The notes: generated by a model from the letters alone, not told the origin. A stretch of DNA of 64,000 nucleotides from Antitrichia curtipendula (GCA_951230915.1 OX579635.1:36580001-36644000); one strand, 5' to 3'. Counted from the stretch's first letter, positions 1 to 11,352 are shown. Translations and numbers: made by a program.

Positions 1-812
1 TTTTTTAAATAGAGCACTATAAAGCGTAATCTTAGTACTCCCTCTGTTCCGAAATGATCATTTGGTTCTCCTTGATTATTTGTTACAAAATGATCTTCCG
101 GTTGCAAGTTGTATCATGGAAGAAAGGAGTCTGGTGACAAAATTGGAATCAAAATGTTTAAAGAAAGTTGCAGTGATTACGATAGTGATAATTTATATGG
201 TTGCAATATGTAGGCTTGGGCCACACATCAATTTCCACTCATGAATCTTATCGGCTCCAACAAATGAACTTTGTTGGTTGCCATACATGGGCTTGGCCCA
301 CCTATTGTTTGAAAAGGACAAAACAATAGCCATGTGGACTTGGGCTACAGGTCTTGAGCCACTAGCACTAGTAGAAAATGACGTCCAAATTAACAGAAAA
401 TCAACATATTTATGTTGATTTGGGTACTACAATGTCCAATTTCACATTTTTTTGTTAATGGCGACATTTTTTTTTTTTTGTTGATTTGGACAATCAGTGA
501 CAAAATCAACAGATTTTTGTTGAATACTTTTTGAGCCTTTTAAAATCTTTTGGAATTTTTCAGAATCTCTTAACATCTTCATTTTACAATGTATTTTAAA
601 AAAAAATTAAACACACATTTCGGTGTTCCATAAAGTCAGCAGACTTTGAAGGTTATTTGCACATAATAAATGAACATTTTTCAAAGCACTTTCAACTAAA
701 AAAAGTTGTGGAATTAAACCAACTTTCATCTTCAACAGTCTTTTTGAGATTTCAAATCTCCAATCAAAAGTTATGAACAAATTTTAGAGAAGTATTGAAA
801 ATTGTTTTTTTA

Positions 813-1174
813 GTAAATTCATAAGACTTTGGAAGTCGTTTTGGTATAGTAAAAGGATTTTTTGCAAAACCTTTTAAACTAAGAGAAGTTGTAAATTCTA
901 GAAAACTTTCATCTCTTATAATCTGTTTGAAGTTTTGATCTTCCAATCAAACGCTATGAACAAAATTCAGAGAAGATGTTAAAAAATGTTAAAAGTGATG
1001 ATTTCCTAACCTCTCTCTAAACTTTGTCCAAAACTTTTGAGGAAAATCCTTAAATCTCAAATGGAATTTTGGAGATGAAAGCTTTTTTGAATTACTACCT
1101 TTTTTTAGTTCAAAATCTTTTCAAAGAAGTTCTTCTACTATGCCAAAACAACCTCCAAAGTTTGCTGAATTTAC
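813..1174. repeat. Foldback repeat, copy 1
   Basis: The sequence from 813 (GTAAATTCATAAGACTTTGG) pairs imperfectly with the reverse complement of the segment ending at 1174, and the similarity runs through both arms. The arms contain a recurring block around 'AATCAAACGCTATGAACAAA', which is shared with other foldbacks in this window. It lies inside the first CACTA element. No coding capacity was seen. Confidence 0.6.
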
Positions 1175-2345
1175 AATGAAATAATTTTAAAACCTATCTC
1201 TATTTTGTTAGGTTCCATGTTAATTTCTATGCTATTATCCGATTTTCAAAATTCCAATATATATGGGAAGTATTTAAAAATTTATTTACGAAATGTAGTC
1301 TAAAGGAAAAAGGGAGCAAATATAATTTGCTTACAATGAAAGAAATAGTAGGGATGGAAAAAGACATTTTCTTAAACATTTCTAGTCTTTACTTTGCACA
1401 ATCAAATTAGGTTTGAAGTAAAAAATTCAAATTTTTATTTTAGTAATTTTAAAAATACAAAATACAATTTGGTGTGATTAAGAATACAAAAATAATTAAA
1501 ATGATTTCAAATTTTTTGGAGATGTTCCAAACATTGAACTAATGATATTAATTGTTAAATTTCAAAAAATGATACATTTATCAATTTTTAAATTCTTTGT
1601 AGAATCCGATTTGGTCAGGTTTGGCTTTCTACTCCTTTTGCTTGAAAATGCCTATAAACTTTGGAGAGTTTTTAATTTTTTAATTTTTTAATTTTTTAAT
1701 TTTTTAAGTTAAAAAGTAATACATTTGCCTTAGATTCTAAAACCATTTTTCTGGAGGGCAATAAAGCATTTATTACCTTCTTATAATTTTTTTTCTCCAG
1801 AAGAGTTTTTTGCCTAAAGAGTTGATCATCCAAAATTATTATAATTTAAAAATCTAATAGTCAGTATTTTCCACTATTAATTCCGTGCATACTAGACAAA
1901 GTGTCCTTCACTTTTTTACAGTTAATATTAAAAATTCAAACACATCCATGTGCAAAAAAACATCAAAATTGGACAATTCATTGAAAACCTCCATTGTAAA
2001 AACATTGTTAGGCCTTGAGGGATTAAAGCCAAAAAATTGAAATTTTATCCACAATGAGCTATCTAAAATCTCTATATTGCCAAAAAATGATAATTGGTCA
2101 TTTAGAAGTTAATTTTTAAAATTTCCATCTGTTTAAGTTTTATCTTTTAAAGAATTTATCCAAAAAAATGTATGTCAATTCTTGAACTTGCAAGTGTTCA
2201 TTAAATGTTGAAGAAATACGCTGGAAATTTATACTTCAACCTTCAAAAAAATATTTTATATTCATGCTTGAAGGAAATAGTATATACAATTTTTTTTTTA
2301 ATAACTTCATCATTCAGAAATCGGTGTTTACAAATTTCAGCAAAG

Positions 2346-2679
2346 TTCAAGGGCCGTTTTCACATAGTAAATTAACTTTTTTCTTAAAACTTTCAACTAA
2401 AAAAAGTTGTTAAATGAAGGTATGTTTCATCTCCAAAAATCCGTTTGCAATTTGGAGTCTTCAATGAAAAGTTATGGACAAAATTCAGAGAAGGGTTGGT
2501 ATGGCCATTTTTCTTTGACACTTTGAACACCTTCTCTGAATTTTGTCCATAACTTTTTATTAAAGACTCCAAGTCGCAAACGGATTTTTGGAGATGAAAT
2601 TTAACTTCATTTAACAACTTTTCTTAGTTGAAAGTTTTAAAAAATAAGTTAATTTATTATGTGAAAATGACCCCTGAAG
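2346..2679. repeat. Foldback repeat, copy 2
   Basis: Two arms of about 150 bp face each other around a short spacer near 2505-2525. The outer ends are TTCAAGGGCCGTTTTCACAT and, inverted, CTTCAGGGGTCATTTTCACA. The inner arm carries the shared block AAAAGTTATGGACAAAATTC in both orientations. The family is the same as at 813-1174 and 8125-8528. It lies inside the first CACTA element. The transcript would form a long hairpin. Confidence 0.7.
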
Positions 2680-2749
2680 TTTTCTGACTTTCCAATGCGA
2701 ATGAAAAAATAACCTAGAAGTAGTTAAATAGGAAACACACAACCTCATG

Positions 2750-3015
2750 GACATGTGAACACACATGTGGTCTATTGGCTTAACACTCAAGGGTCCAAAC
2801 CCCAAGGTTTGGGGTTCGAACCCTGCCGGTTGCTTGCTCGCGTGGAGGTTGCTCACGTGGCAGTCAGCCAGCCCGCGTGGCGGCTTGCTGACATGGCGAC
2901 CTACCTGCCCGCGTGGTGGCTTGCTGACATGGCGACCTACCTGCCCGCGTGACGGTTGCTCGCGTGGCGGCTTGCCTGCCCGTGTGGCATTTGTAAGAAA
3001 TACATTTTTTCATAA
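2750..3015 (+). repeat. tRNA-like SINE candidate
   Basis: TGGTCTATTGG at 2768-2778 fits the pol III box A consensus TRGYNNANNGG. GGTTCGAACCC at 2813-2823 fits box B. Their spacing is that of a tRNA head. The sequence between does not fold as a convincing full tRNA, and downstream it runs into a GC-rich tandem repeat and then a T-rich tail near 3000-3045. That is the layout of a tRNA-derived SINE. A decayed tRNA gene or a chance match remain possible. Confidence 0.4.
2836..2985 (+). repeat. GC-rich 36-bp tandem repeat
   Basis: A 36-bp unit starting CCCGCGTGGCGGCTTGCTGA begins at 2872, 2908 and 2944. The first two copies are nearly identical; the third and the sequence before 2872 are degenerate. 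Its base composition stands out sharply from the AT-rich surroundings. It follows the tRNA-like boxes directly and may be the body of the SINE candidate. Confidence 0.75.
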
Positions 3016-3922
3016 AAATTTTGATTTTTTTTTAAAAAATTGTTGAAAAATTAACACTTTCTAGTTGCCAAATCAACACTTTTTAGTTACTTAATCAACA
3101 TTTTTGTGTTGATGAACCACACAAAAGTGTTAATTTTCATGTCCAAATCAACACTGTTTTGCTATGCAATGTCCAAGTCAACACGTCCAAATCAACACGA
3201 AAATGAACAAAAAAAATCAACATTTTTTTGTCACTTTGGACGCTGAATTTTCTACTAGTGTAGTATTGTTAGAATCTCCTTTTGACCCTATACATGATCT
3301 TAGAGAAAACCTCACAATGAGCAATCTAATGGCCACCAATGCTACTTAAAAGTGTCCAAAAATTTCTACTTTTGACCACATTGAAACTACACTTTGAAAA
3401 GGATTTTGGAACTTAAAATTTTAAGAAAATAAGAATACTACAAACTCTATTCACTACTTCAAATTGGAGAAATTAACGTGATTTTAGCCTTAATCTGCAA
3501 CATTTAGTCCAACAGGAAGATCATTTGGGAACAAAGGGAATATTATTTAAGGACTAAGTTTTCTAATGCGCGTATTTATTCCCAAATATCCAAGCGATTT
3601 ACAATTATGAGGTGAAACGTGCTTTTGGTCTCAACTCGGGGAGCTACAACACTAATTCATTTTGATTAATGTTTTCAATTCAACCATGACATTACAAAGC
3701 TCACACTTTGCAGTATCTTGTTATAAAATTCAAAGTACAAAAACTCATATATTGTAAGATACTCAATTCTCTTGAAATTTTGAGAACATTATTTTTCATG
3801 TGACATTGCAAAAACCTAGTTTCCTCACGTCCAAGTTTTTTCTGGCAAAGATATGTGTCTCACAACTTTTACAAGTTGATAACTTTTGTTATAAGTTGAC
3901 TTGAAAATCCTTGAAACAAAAT

Positions 3923-4760
3923 TCACAAGAAAGAAGACCCTAAGTACAAACTTTTCTTTTTTTTTGCCTGGTGACTGACTTTGCCATTACTGAGATCAAA
4001 AAGACTATATTGAACATAACTTTGTAAGCACTCAGTGGCATCCATCCAGCAAAGTTTATTGCACACTAAGCTGACTCCCTTTCTCACACCCTTCGTCGCG
4101 TATGAGCAGGGTGGCTGAGGGTCCCTGCTTGGTCGCACGTTGAACCTGCACTTGCAGAAGGCAAAAAGAAGAGCTGAGGTCATCGGATCCGAACTACACA
4201 AGTGTATTCTACTGCATTCTTGCATCTTGGCAATTTCAGGTATTTTCCCGAACATGATGCACTCATCAAGCGATTGTCGAAACTCATGAAGTTGCTGCTG
4301 AGAGCTTTCCTTGAAGCTAGAGACCTCAAAGTACAAAGCTCCAACAGCAACTTGGGCATGACCGCGTACTGTGCACCTACTTCATTCATATAGGCTCCGG
4401 CGGGGGCTCCGCACCGTCCATTGAATAGCAGGTGCACAGCACTTACACTAGTTTTTGTCCATCATCAGAACTTGTAAGTTGGTTTTCTTCAAATTGAAAC
4501 AATGTATGGAAGCACAAGCTGGGAAAGAAAGCCCCGAACCTGCGGTTTGGTGCTGCTTTCCAATGTGAGGCAAAATTCGAGTTCCTTGACGAAATCGAAA
4601 CGGGGTTCCAAAATATCCTCATTGAAGCTCTTATTGAACCTTCCATTTCTCTCACCACGACGGCAGTATTTAATTCCGTGCCTTCTAACCATGTACACTC
4701 GCTTTCATAAGAGAATTGAACTCTGTGAAATGATTGATAACGCAGCTCGGTATTGCGTGA
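3923..4760 (-). pseudogene. Possible decayed coding block, unidentified
   Basis: Base composition here is less AT-rich than on either side, and minus-strand frames stay open in pieces: 4336-3923 (about 137 codons, no ATG at its start), 4437-4180 and 4698-4443. Reading continues by switching frames, which is what a frameshifted old gene would look like. I do not recognise the protein. It has no domain motif I can name, and it could equally be chance open frames in non-coding DNA. Confidence 0.15.
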
Positions 4761-5689
4761 GGAAGGAGTTGACCTAAGAATTGTTCAGCTAATTGTAGTT
4801 TACTTAAGCCAAAGGCCCATTGATAATTATTTTTACATTAGCTCTTATATTAGTTTTTAAGTTTCTAACTATTTTTATTGTATTGAGCAGGCTAAAAAAA
4901 TTGTGTATGAAGACAATAGCAAAGACATTTATGCATGTTGGTTGAAGATTAGGAATACTTGGAAAACGGTATTTTATATAAAAATATCCATCTTTTAAGA
5001 TAGGTTGTTTGTTTGTTTGTTTGATATGGTGAGATCTCCCAAATCGTGTGTTCTCTGGTGGCATGCTTGGTACCATCAAAAAGTCCTTAACAAAAAAGGG
5101 TGCATGGGCTTTGTTTTGTGCCATTTGGATCTACGTCATAAAAAATTTTGTAGTTTGAAGTTTTCATGAGTAAAGAAATTAGGAAAATTCTTTTTTTTTT
5201 TTTACTATGGCAACAACATAAGGCACATTAGTATTTTTGAATTATTGATTAAACCTAGAAGGGCATGAAAGCCCTTTGTGGCTGTATAGTATATTGTGAA
5301 TATAGTAGTATTTGACCAAAAAAACATTGACTAAATTTTGTTCAATACAAAGCAATTAATGATCATGGTAGTATGTAAATAGCAATGTATTACGTTTCAT
5401 ATAGTAAACCACAATTGAAGAGTTATAAAGCTAAATGCAAGTTCTATAGAGGGACCCGAAGGGCCTTTCAAGGATTAACAATATATGTAGCTTTACCACA
5501 GCCATACTTTTTTGGATCAACCTCCAAACTTCACATTATCATTATTTTTTCTTCATTCTTTGCTTGATTATTTAGATTTGAGAAGGCTGATTTAACCCCT
5601 AAAGGACTAGCATGCGTTTCTTGGGCCGTATAGAGTTTTTGGGCAGGTACCTATGATTGAAGATTTGGCGGAAATTTTAATAGAAGGTA

Positions 5690-6130
5690 GGGACCGAGGA
5701 ATATCTTTCATATGCACTAAATTTCATGACATTTGAAAATTTGAGTCAAAAGTTATGGCCTAATATGTTATTTTTTTTCCCGGATGGGCAATCCGAGTAG
5801 ATAAAAAATTACTTTTTTTTTTTTTAAAAATTTGAAATTGATTTTCTAAAGTTATATATACGTGAAAAGCTTTTAATCATTCTTTTTTGACCAATGAGTC
5901 AAAAGTTATGAGGAGTTTTAGTTTGTGGGCAAATATGGATTCTCTACTCTAAAATAAACTTTGAAGTCCTTTAAATTACTCATTTTCAATATTTTTTGAA
6001 AAAAATTAAATCATAGGGTATAGATTGTTTATTACGACATTGCAACCATTGGGGTTGGTTATTCTATAAATAAATTCTTAACAATTTTGTATTTTGAATC
6101 ATTCTCAATTTCTTTTTACTTACTATTTTT
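5690..6130 (-). repeat. Copy of the 'CTAACCCCTAAG' repeat family
   Basis: On the minus strand, the segment around 5900-5990 (including AGGACTTCAAAGTTTATTTT) matches the sequence at about 51950-52010, which lies just inside the right end of the 4.3 kb element at 48021-52337. The match carries on through the phrase 'AAACTAAAA...' and the following AT-rich block. It is an internal fragment without recognisable termini. Confidence 0.45.
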
Positions 6131-7206
6131 TTTCTATATATGTTACACAATTTCAAATGTTGTGAATTTTTTTAAGCATGTAGTCAACTTGTCTAGAAAA
6201 TAGTACAAAAAGAAGCACCACCATTTCAGACATTTTTTCACAAAAAAGTGAGCTTGTGAAGTGCAGCTGCCCTGCTTTTCGCAAGGCTAAAAAAATGATT
6301 TTAGTGAATTTGAATGCGTATATCTTGCAATCCACACGGTGGAAATTCTTGAGATTTTGGGCCACAATCAATGTCTCACCTAACACTAATGGAATAATTA
6401 GTAACCTCATTAGAAACACTCAATTATTTCAATGTAAATCATTACAAGAAGTGACTTTTTGAGGCCTTCCACATTAGAAAATATTGTGACTGCTTTAGAA
6501 GAATAAGACGATCATTATGGATATAGTTGCATGTTGATTTTGGAATAGTCTACAGACTCTTTTGGACAAAACACTTCAAAAAATCATAGCAAATTCATAC
6601 TTTGTTGAAAAAGTATAATTTTAATTGCTCTTGCTATCTCTCACACTTGTCTATATGTAGGATTTAAAAAAAAAATCAGCCATGGCATGAGGGTAAACTA
6701 GCAATTCTAACTGTGATGGGTTGTTTTACCTTAATATATGAGCTTCCATCCTTGTTTTCCTTGCCAACACCCTGCATTTTAAATGATTCTTTTTGAAAAA
6801 ATCTAAAAAACCCATTCAATAGAGTCAAAGTGTCCTGCTCATGTCCAACTTTTGTACTATAAGTCAGATATCTTTGTACAATACAAGAACCAGGTTTTAC
6901 AATTTGACCATGGCACTGCACGAGGTTCTGTCCTTATTGAAAAACGCCCACTTCTATCTATAATTGGTCTTTGACAAAAGTGGAGTTGGCTTCTAACTTG
7001 GGCTTGGACTCAGAGTTTCTGAAAATCACTGAGATTGCAATCATCAAAGCAGGTATCATGGTCAGTTGAAGACAAACAATTGTACTCCACAATAAAACAA
7101 TAAAATCAAATTAAATAATTACGTTGCCTCATTCTAAGACAGTTACTCTTTTTATTTGTGCACATGGAGATTGATGAGCCCCAGTTACATGAAAACTTCT
7201 CTGAAG

Positions 7207-7840
7207 TACTCCTTCCATCCCAAAATGATCTTTCTGTTGGCATGAATTTCTTGTTCCAAAAAAATCTTCATGATGTGACATGGGAGGAAGGATCTATAAC
7301 ATTAAGTATGGTAGAACCACCCATAGTCGACCACTTAAGCAATTCCACATATGTTTTGGGATATTAGAAGGCAATGTGAATTTACAGCCTTGAAGGAAGA
7401 TAGAAATGATGGACACTGCCAAAAAAATTTGATTTTTTTTCTTAAATTGAATTTACTAAATAATTTTTGAAGCCAAAAGTTGGCCTCAACCCTCGCCTCA
7501 ACCCATACCTAAAATGTAAGAGTCTTCCAATTTCGACCACTCTATGACTACTTTCCCACTCACTGCTTCTTACTTTCTTGCTCACTAAATCAGAACATGT
7601 GCCGTGACTTTATAGTGCCAACCTTGTAAAAGAGAAAAAATCACATTCCAAACTATGGTTGGAATCTATATCAGCCTTGGTTGCAAATAGCTGCACCCTA
7701 CATGTTGGTTATCGATGGCCGGTTGATAATGGGTGGTTCTACCATAGCCTTCAAAGAGGCTACCTTTTCCTCTTTGGAGGCCTCATCCACAAAAAACATC
7801 CACATAGAAAACTCAAAGTAAGCTTCAATACGGAGTATTG
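7207..7840. repeat. Inverted-repeat element, possibly Stowaway-like
   Basis: The left end TACTCCTTCCATCCCAAAAT resembles the Stowaway-type ends at 36 and 34171. An 18-bp perfect inverted repeat lies inside (7307-7324 and 7729-7746, TATGGTAGAACCACCCAT). A related segment is found at 23374-23440. The proposed right end near 7829 (reverse complement CTCCGTATTG) matches only weakly, so the right boundary is uncertain. Confidence 0.35.
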
Positions 7841-8124
7841 GGATCAGGGCAATACATCTATGGTGTGTTCTTTTTTTTCTTGTTAAATCTCGTACCAACC
7901 AATCAAATCAACAAAGAAATGGTAGGATGGTTTGCCAAAAATCTTAAGAATCCTTTGATAAAAAATATCAATGTCATTTCACCCTTCGCCATCAAAAAAA
8001 ATTGATGACCCAATGAAAGATTTGCTTCAATGACATTAGTAGGAATTATGGTTGAATATCTTGTTTTTATATTGAAATCAATTGTCTACTAAGAATCCTC
8101 AAAGGATATGGGATAATTTGAAAA

Positions 8125-8528
8125 TGAGAGCTTGACCGCTCAGGCGCTCATTGTCAAAATGTCGAAATTATGTTTGATGTAGAATTTCAGACCTCATTTA
8201 GTCATAGTACAATAACTTTTTTCAAAAACTTTTTTTTGAGATTTTAAGCCTCCAATCAAAAGTTATGGACAAAATTTTGAGAGGATGTTTGAAAATGTCA
8301 AAGAAAATGTCCCTCCAACCCTTCTCTGAAATTTGTCCATAACTATTGATTGGAGGCTCAAAATTTCAAATGAATTTTTTGAGATGAAATTTAATGTGAT
8401 TTCTCAACTTTTTTTTAGTCCAAAGTATTTTGAAAAACTTTATTTTCTTGTGCCTAAATGAGGTCTAAAATTCTCGTTTAAAAACACTTCCTCATTTTGA
8501 TTTAACTATGAGCGGTTCAAGAGCTCCT
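8125..8528. repeat. Foldback repeat, copy 3
   Basis: The outer ends GAGAGCTTGACCGCTCA and, inverted, GGAGCTCTTGAACCGCTCA pair. The inner arms, GAATTTCAGACCTCATTTAG against its inverted partner near 8455-8475, and the shared block AAAAGTTATGGACAAAATTT near 8262, complete a hairpin of about 400 bp. It is the most complete member of the foldback family here and the only one outside the CACTA element. A target duplication was not recognised. Confidence 0.65.
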
Positions 8529-8719
8529 ACTAATTTTAATTTACATGTCTCACATGGGTTGTTTCACCTCCTACCTCCCCATATATATATAAAGAACTTG
8601 ATTTTACAATTCTAAATACAAATCATGAACAGCTTGGGAGCAAAGTGAGGAAATTCCGTTGGTGTATTTATTTTTCTCTAGGAAGTGAACGTGTTTTAGA
8701 AGTTTCATTAAAAAGTTTA

Positions 8720-8960
8720 GATAACAAGAATCGACCGAAAAAATTCGCTCTTATGCCGACGCCGAAGTTGATGCACTAGGTTTAGGGTTGACGATTGAAA
8801 GTGAGGAAGTCACCATGTGCCCGATTTGCCCGGTCGCTTCCGATAACGAGAATAGATCAGGAAAGTTCGCTCTCATGGACACGGAAGCTGATGCACTAGG
8901 CTTAGGGTTGACGATTGAAAGTAAGGAAGTCACCATGTGCTCGATTTGCCTTTGCGACAT
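8720..8960 (+). repeat. Tandem duplication of ~120 bp at the start of the RING gene
   Basis: The segment GATGCACTAGGTTTAGGGTT (8770 onward) recurs at 8890 with a spacing of exactly 120 bp, and the similarity extends back to about 8720 and 8842 and forward through the codons for VTMC.IC. The 120-bp phase keeps the frame, so the duplication repeats the first Cys-x-x-Cys pair of the RING. Upstream, the left copy carries 2 extra bases relative to the right copy. Confidence 0.8.
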
Positions 8961-9210
8961 CGAGGAAGCAGGGGGAGCGGTCCTGGAATGGTGCATGCAC
9001 CAATTCGGCGCCCGATGTATCGAGGAGTGGAGTCGAGTTCGCCAATTGTGTCCATTGTGCAAAGCTGAATATTGCGGGTGGTGCTATGACGTCCACTCGA
9101 ATAGCGAATTTCAGGAGAGAATCTTGCCACTTGTTGCAGATAGACTTAAGCACTCGAGGAAACCCGCCTGCAACTCATCTTGCACTCTCGAGGTTTCATG
9201 TTTGAAGTGA
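8815..9210 (+). CDS. Small RING-finger protein (Topors-like type), one zinc ligand lost
   Basis: This frame encodes about 131 residues from the first in-frame ATG (8815); the frame is open further 5' and the true start could lie upstream. The RING reads C-S-I-C near 8938, then C-M-H, then C-I-E-E-W and C-P-L-C, followed by KAEYCGWCYD. The spacing is that of plant RING proteins of the Topors/PHRF1-like type, which act as E3 ubiquitin ligases. At the place where the family has H-x-x-C the sequence is CMHQFGARC: Gly (GGC) stands where Cys (TGC) is expected, a single-base change that should weaken the second zinc site. An extra Cys-Pro-Ile-Cys from a 120-bp duplication precedes the domain. It may be a recent pseudogene or a non-ligase paralogue. 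No neighbour explains its role. Confidence 0.6.
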   Translation: MCPICPVASDNENRSGKFALMDTEADALGLGLTIESKEVTMCSICLCDIEEAGGAVLEWCMHQFGARCIEEWSRVRQLCPLCKAEYCGWCYDVHSNSEFQERILPLVADRLKHSRKPACNSSCTLEVSCLK

Positions 9211-10185
9211 TTCCAGACGTCAGGGTGAAGCGTCCAGGTGTAGCACCGGGCATAGCAGTAGCTAGCAGTTCAGGACAATTTATGCCGTTTCCAACGCAGC
9301 GTTCTTTTGTTCTTCTAAGGTGCTGAAGCGGTGAGAGTTCTGGAGGAAAAAGCTGCTGCAGCGAAAGCCTTGGAATGACAAAAAAATGTATAAAACAGAA
9401 CTTTGATAGCTCGTCCTCTGGAACTTCTACAAAAATCGACGGGCTCAAAGGATCATGATTTCGTAGTCTTTTGGGTTCTTGCACTTTGGTTTGGGACGGA
9501 GTGTGAAGCGAATTTCAGAGATGAAAGGCTAGGGAGGTCAGGTGGACCAAGTACCAGGCATGGAACAGGTTTGCCTGAAATTGAAGGTGTAGTAGAGAAA
9601 GTCATTAGTTTCTCGCACATGCGGCTTCGGAGCCATCCGGAGCCGCTTCAAAGGATGAAAATTGTCCGCAAGTGTTGTAGCAGTCGGTTGTTTGCAAAGC
9701 TACTCAAATATCACAGCCGAAGCAAGCCACGCCGATGCCAAGTCAAGAGAGGTAAAGAAAATGAAACTGTAGCTTCATTGTTCACGGCAAAGCGTTCAAC
9801 CCTCTACAACTTTGTGACTACAAAAGAGGGACTCCAGAGAATCTAGAGATACACTCTAGGGATCACTTCAAGGACTACAAGGCTTGATGGAGTACATTGA
9901 GGGTTAGGGCAGCTCTTGAGTGCAATTTAGCACTAGTTTTGTATTTTTTGTTGAACTTTTTCTTGAGGATTTGGATGGCCACCTAGGCTTCTTGGCAAGC
10001 ATGATAATTGAGAGTGAGGAAAGTGAAGAAACTTTGTTTGAAGGGAGTTTGAGGGGAACAATTCTAGGGAATCTATAAATACTCTGACGGAGGTGTTGCC
10101 AAATACTACCGCCATTCCATCCTTGGCATTATCCACAAGTGCTCCAGTTTCTACATATTGTGAGTGGGGTAATGCCAAAACATAG
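9211..10185. other. Intergenic, moderately GC-balanced at its left part
   Basis: Composition stays less AT-rich up to about 9850, and a frame without stops runs from 9403 to 9846 on the plus strand but lacks an ATG near its start and has no motif I know. It may be untranslated or decayed gene sequence tied to the RING gene. Beyond 9850 nothing stands out. Confidence 0.3.
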
Positions 10186-11352
10186 TACTTGTTAGACATG
10201 TTGAGGGAGCACATTGTAAAGTCAAGGCAACAATCTTTCCGGGTCAAAGATTGGGCTACGATGCTTGTGCATTTGGTTGCTCGATTTTTGTGGGAGGTAA
10301 GTCATCAAAGGGTGCATTTAAAAGACAAGCGGGCCAAAATGCAACAAAATAACTACCGTCACAAGAAAATGTCACGGGGAGTTCACTTAGAATGTCCATT
10401 AGAAACCACATGTAAACAAAACTTTGGACCCCCTATATACTTTATTTATTTTGAATTTTAAATAAAACAAAATAAACAAAATATAAATATATTTTTCTAC
10501 TTTGGAAGTTTATGTTTTGAATTATTGATATTTTTATTTGTTAATAATAATTAGTTATATATTTTTGAAATAAAAAGATATATTGTAGAACTAAGAAATA
10601 ACTTTCACATCCTTATATTATATAAAAAAAACTGTCTAAAAAATGAACAAAAAATTCCTCTCTATTGAAAGCTCATTTTGAGTTGAATTTGATTCAATGG
10701 TCATCTAAATGTATTCTCTATAATTATTTGAGTTGAAAAACATGCCATTTTAGTTCATTTTCAACCTCTTCTAAAAACCATTTCATATTTTGTTTGAGTT
10801 TGAAAATTTGACAATAGAAACCTATAGTCATCATTAAACAATGCTCAATTTTTAGGTTGAAATTATAGTTTATTAGAAATCACTTGTTCGCACGTAGTTT
10901 GTTGTAATAGAACTAAGTGTTTCCCCCAAGGAAATGTACAACGTCTCTGGGACAACTCCGAGCTTGTCAGGTGGACATGGTATAATGCAATGGACGCCAT
11001 ATTAAGTGAGATGGCAAAGGCCAATGGTACTCCTAGCGCAAATGATCAAGGGGCACTTGTCATTGGCACCAAAGCTTTCCCAGTGGAAGTTGACGTCAAT
11101 AATGCAACAATTCGTGTTGGTACTTTACCAAGAGTTCGTGGAGCACCTGTAAAACATCGAAAGCTCAATACCAAAATGGCAAGTGAGTTGGACCGCTTCA
11201 CTGAATCATCTATTCATATCGAGCAAATAAAGATGGAGACTACGACTCAGTTTCAAAGAGACAACAAGAAGTTCAAATTGGATGTTTCACATGCAATACA
11301 GGCTTCTCAGGAGCTTGTAGCTGCTTTATTTGCAGATGTCATTTGTAGTTAG
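10186..11352 (+). pseudogene. Myb/SANT-like DNA-binding protein, broken or incomplete
   Basis: Two plus-strand frames look like parts of one protein. The first (10186-10461) reads YLLDMLREHIVKSRQQSF followed by VKDWATMLVHL and ends in KMQQNNYRHKKM. That matches the plan of the Myb/SANT-like domain (LLxLLxEqv..., a WxxM helix, then K-x(n)-YR) found in plant L10-interacting and transposon-related Myb proteins. The second (about 10930-11352) reads QRLWDNSELVRWTWYNAMDA and then a charged tail ending ADVICS with stop TAG. No ATG opens the first frame; a TAG lies at 10183. About 450 bp of AT-rich DNA separates the pieces and could be an intron. I infer a decayed gene; an expressed gene with a missed first exon is possible. 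Confidence 0.4.

Larger units (their letters stand above)
366..3260. mobile_element. Non-autonomous CACTA (En/Spm) element, 2895 bp
   Basis: The element begins CACTAGTAGAAAAT at 366 and ends with the inverted copy at 3260, a perfect 14-bp terminal inverted repeat followed by a similar CGTCCAAA motif on both sides. A 3-bp TAG duplication flanks it (363-365 and 3261-3263). CACTA ends plus a 3-bp duplication are diagnostic for this superfamily. Both subterminal zones carry repeats of the type (T)CCAAATCAACA(C) in both orientations (about 380-500 and 3040-3240), as expected for transposase-binding arrays. No transposase is encoded. The interior is AT-rich and holds two foldback repeats, a tRNA-like SINE candidate and a 36-bp tandem repeat. 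Confidence 0.9.
38..3540. mobile_element. Stowaway/mariner-like element split by a CACTA insertion
   Basis: The left end reads CTCCCTCTGTTCCGAAATGA from base 38. The reverse complement of the right end, from base 3540, reads TTCCCTTTGTTCCCAAATGA. Both are flanked by TA (36-37 and 3541-3542), the target duplication expected for Tc1/mariner and Stowaway elements, whose plant ends are known to start CTCCCTC. Removing the inserted CACTA element (366-3260 plus one 3-bp duplication) leaves about 605 bp, close to the 581 bp of a relative at 34171-34751. No transposase frame is present, so it is non-autonomous. Confidence 0.6.
3541..7206. other. AT-rich intergenic stretch
   Basis: This stretch is mostly low-complexity AT-rich DNA without a convincing gene. 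Two things inside it are listed separately: a block of more balanced composition at 3923-4760 and a repeat-family copy at 5690-6130. The remaining short open frames have no recognisable motif. Confidence 0.5.

Noticed and set aside
2766..2835. A functional tRNA gene
   Set aside because: Box A and B fit, but no acceptor stem pairs and no convincing anticodon stem forms; a SINE head is the better reading.
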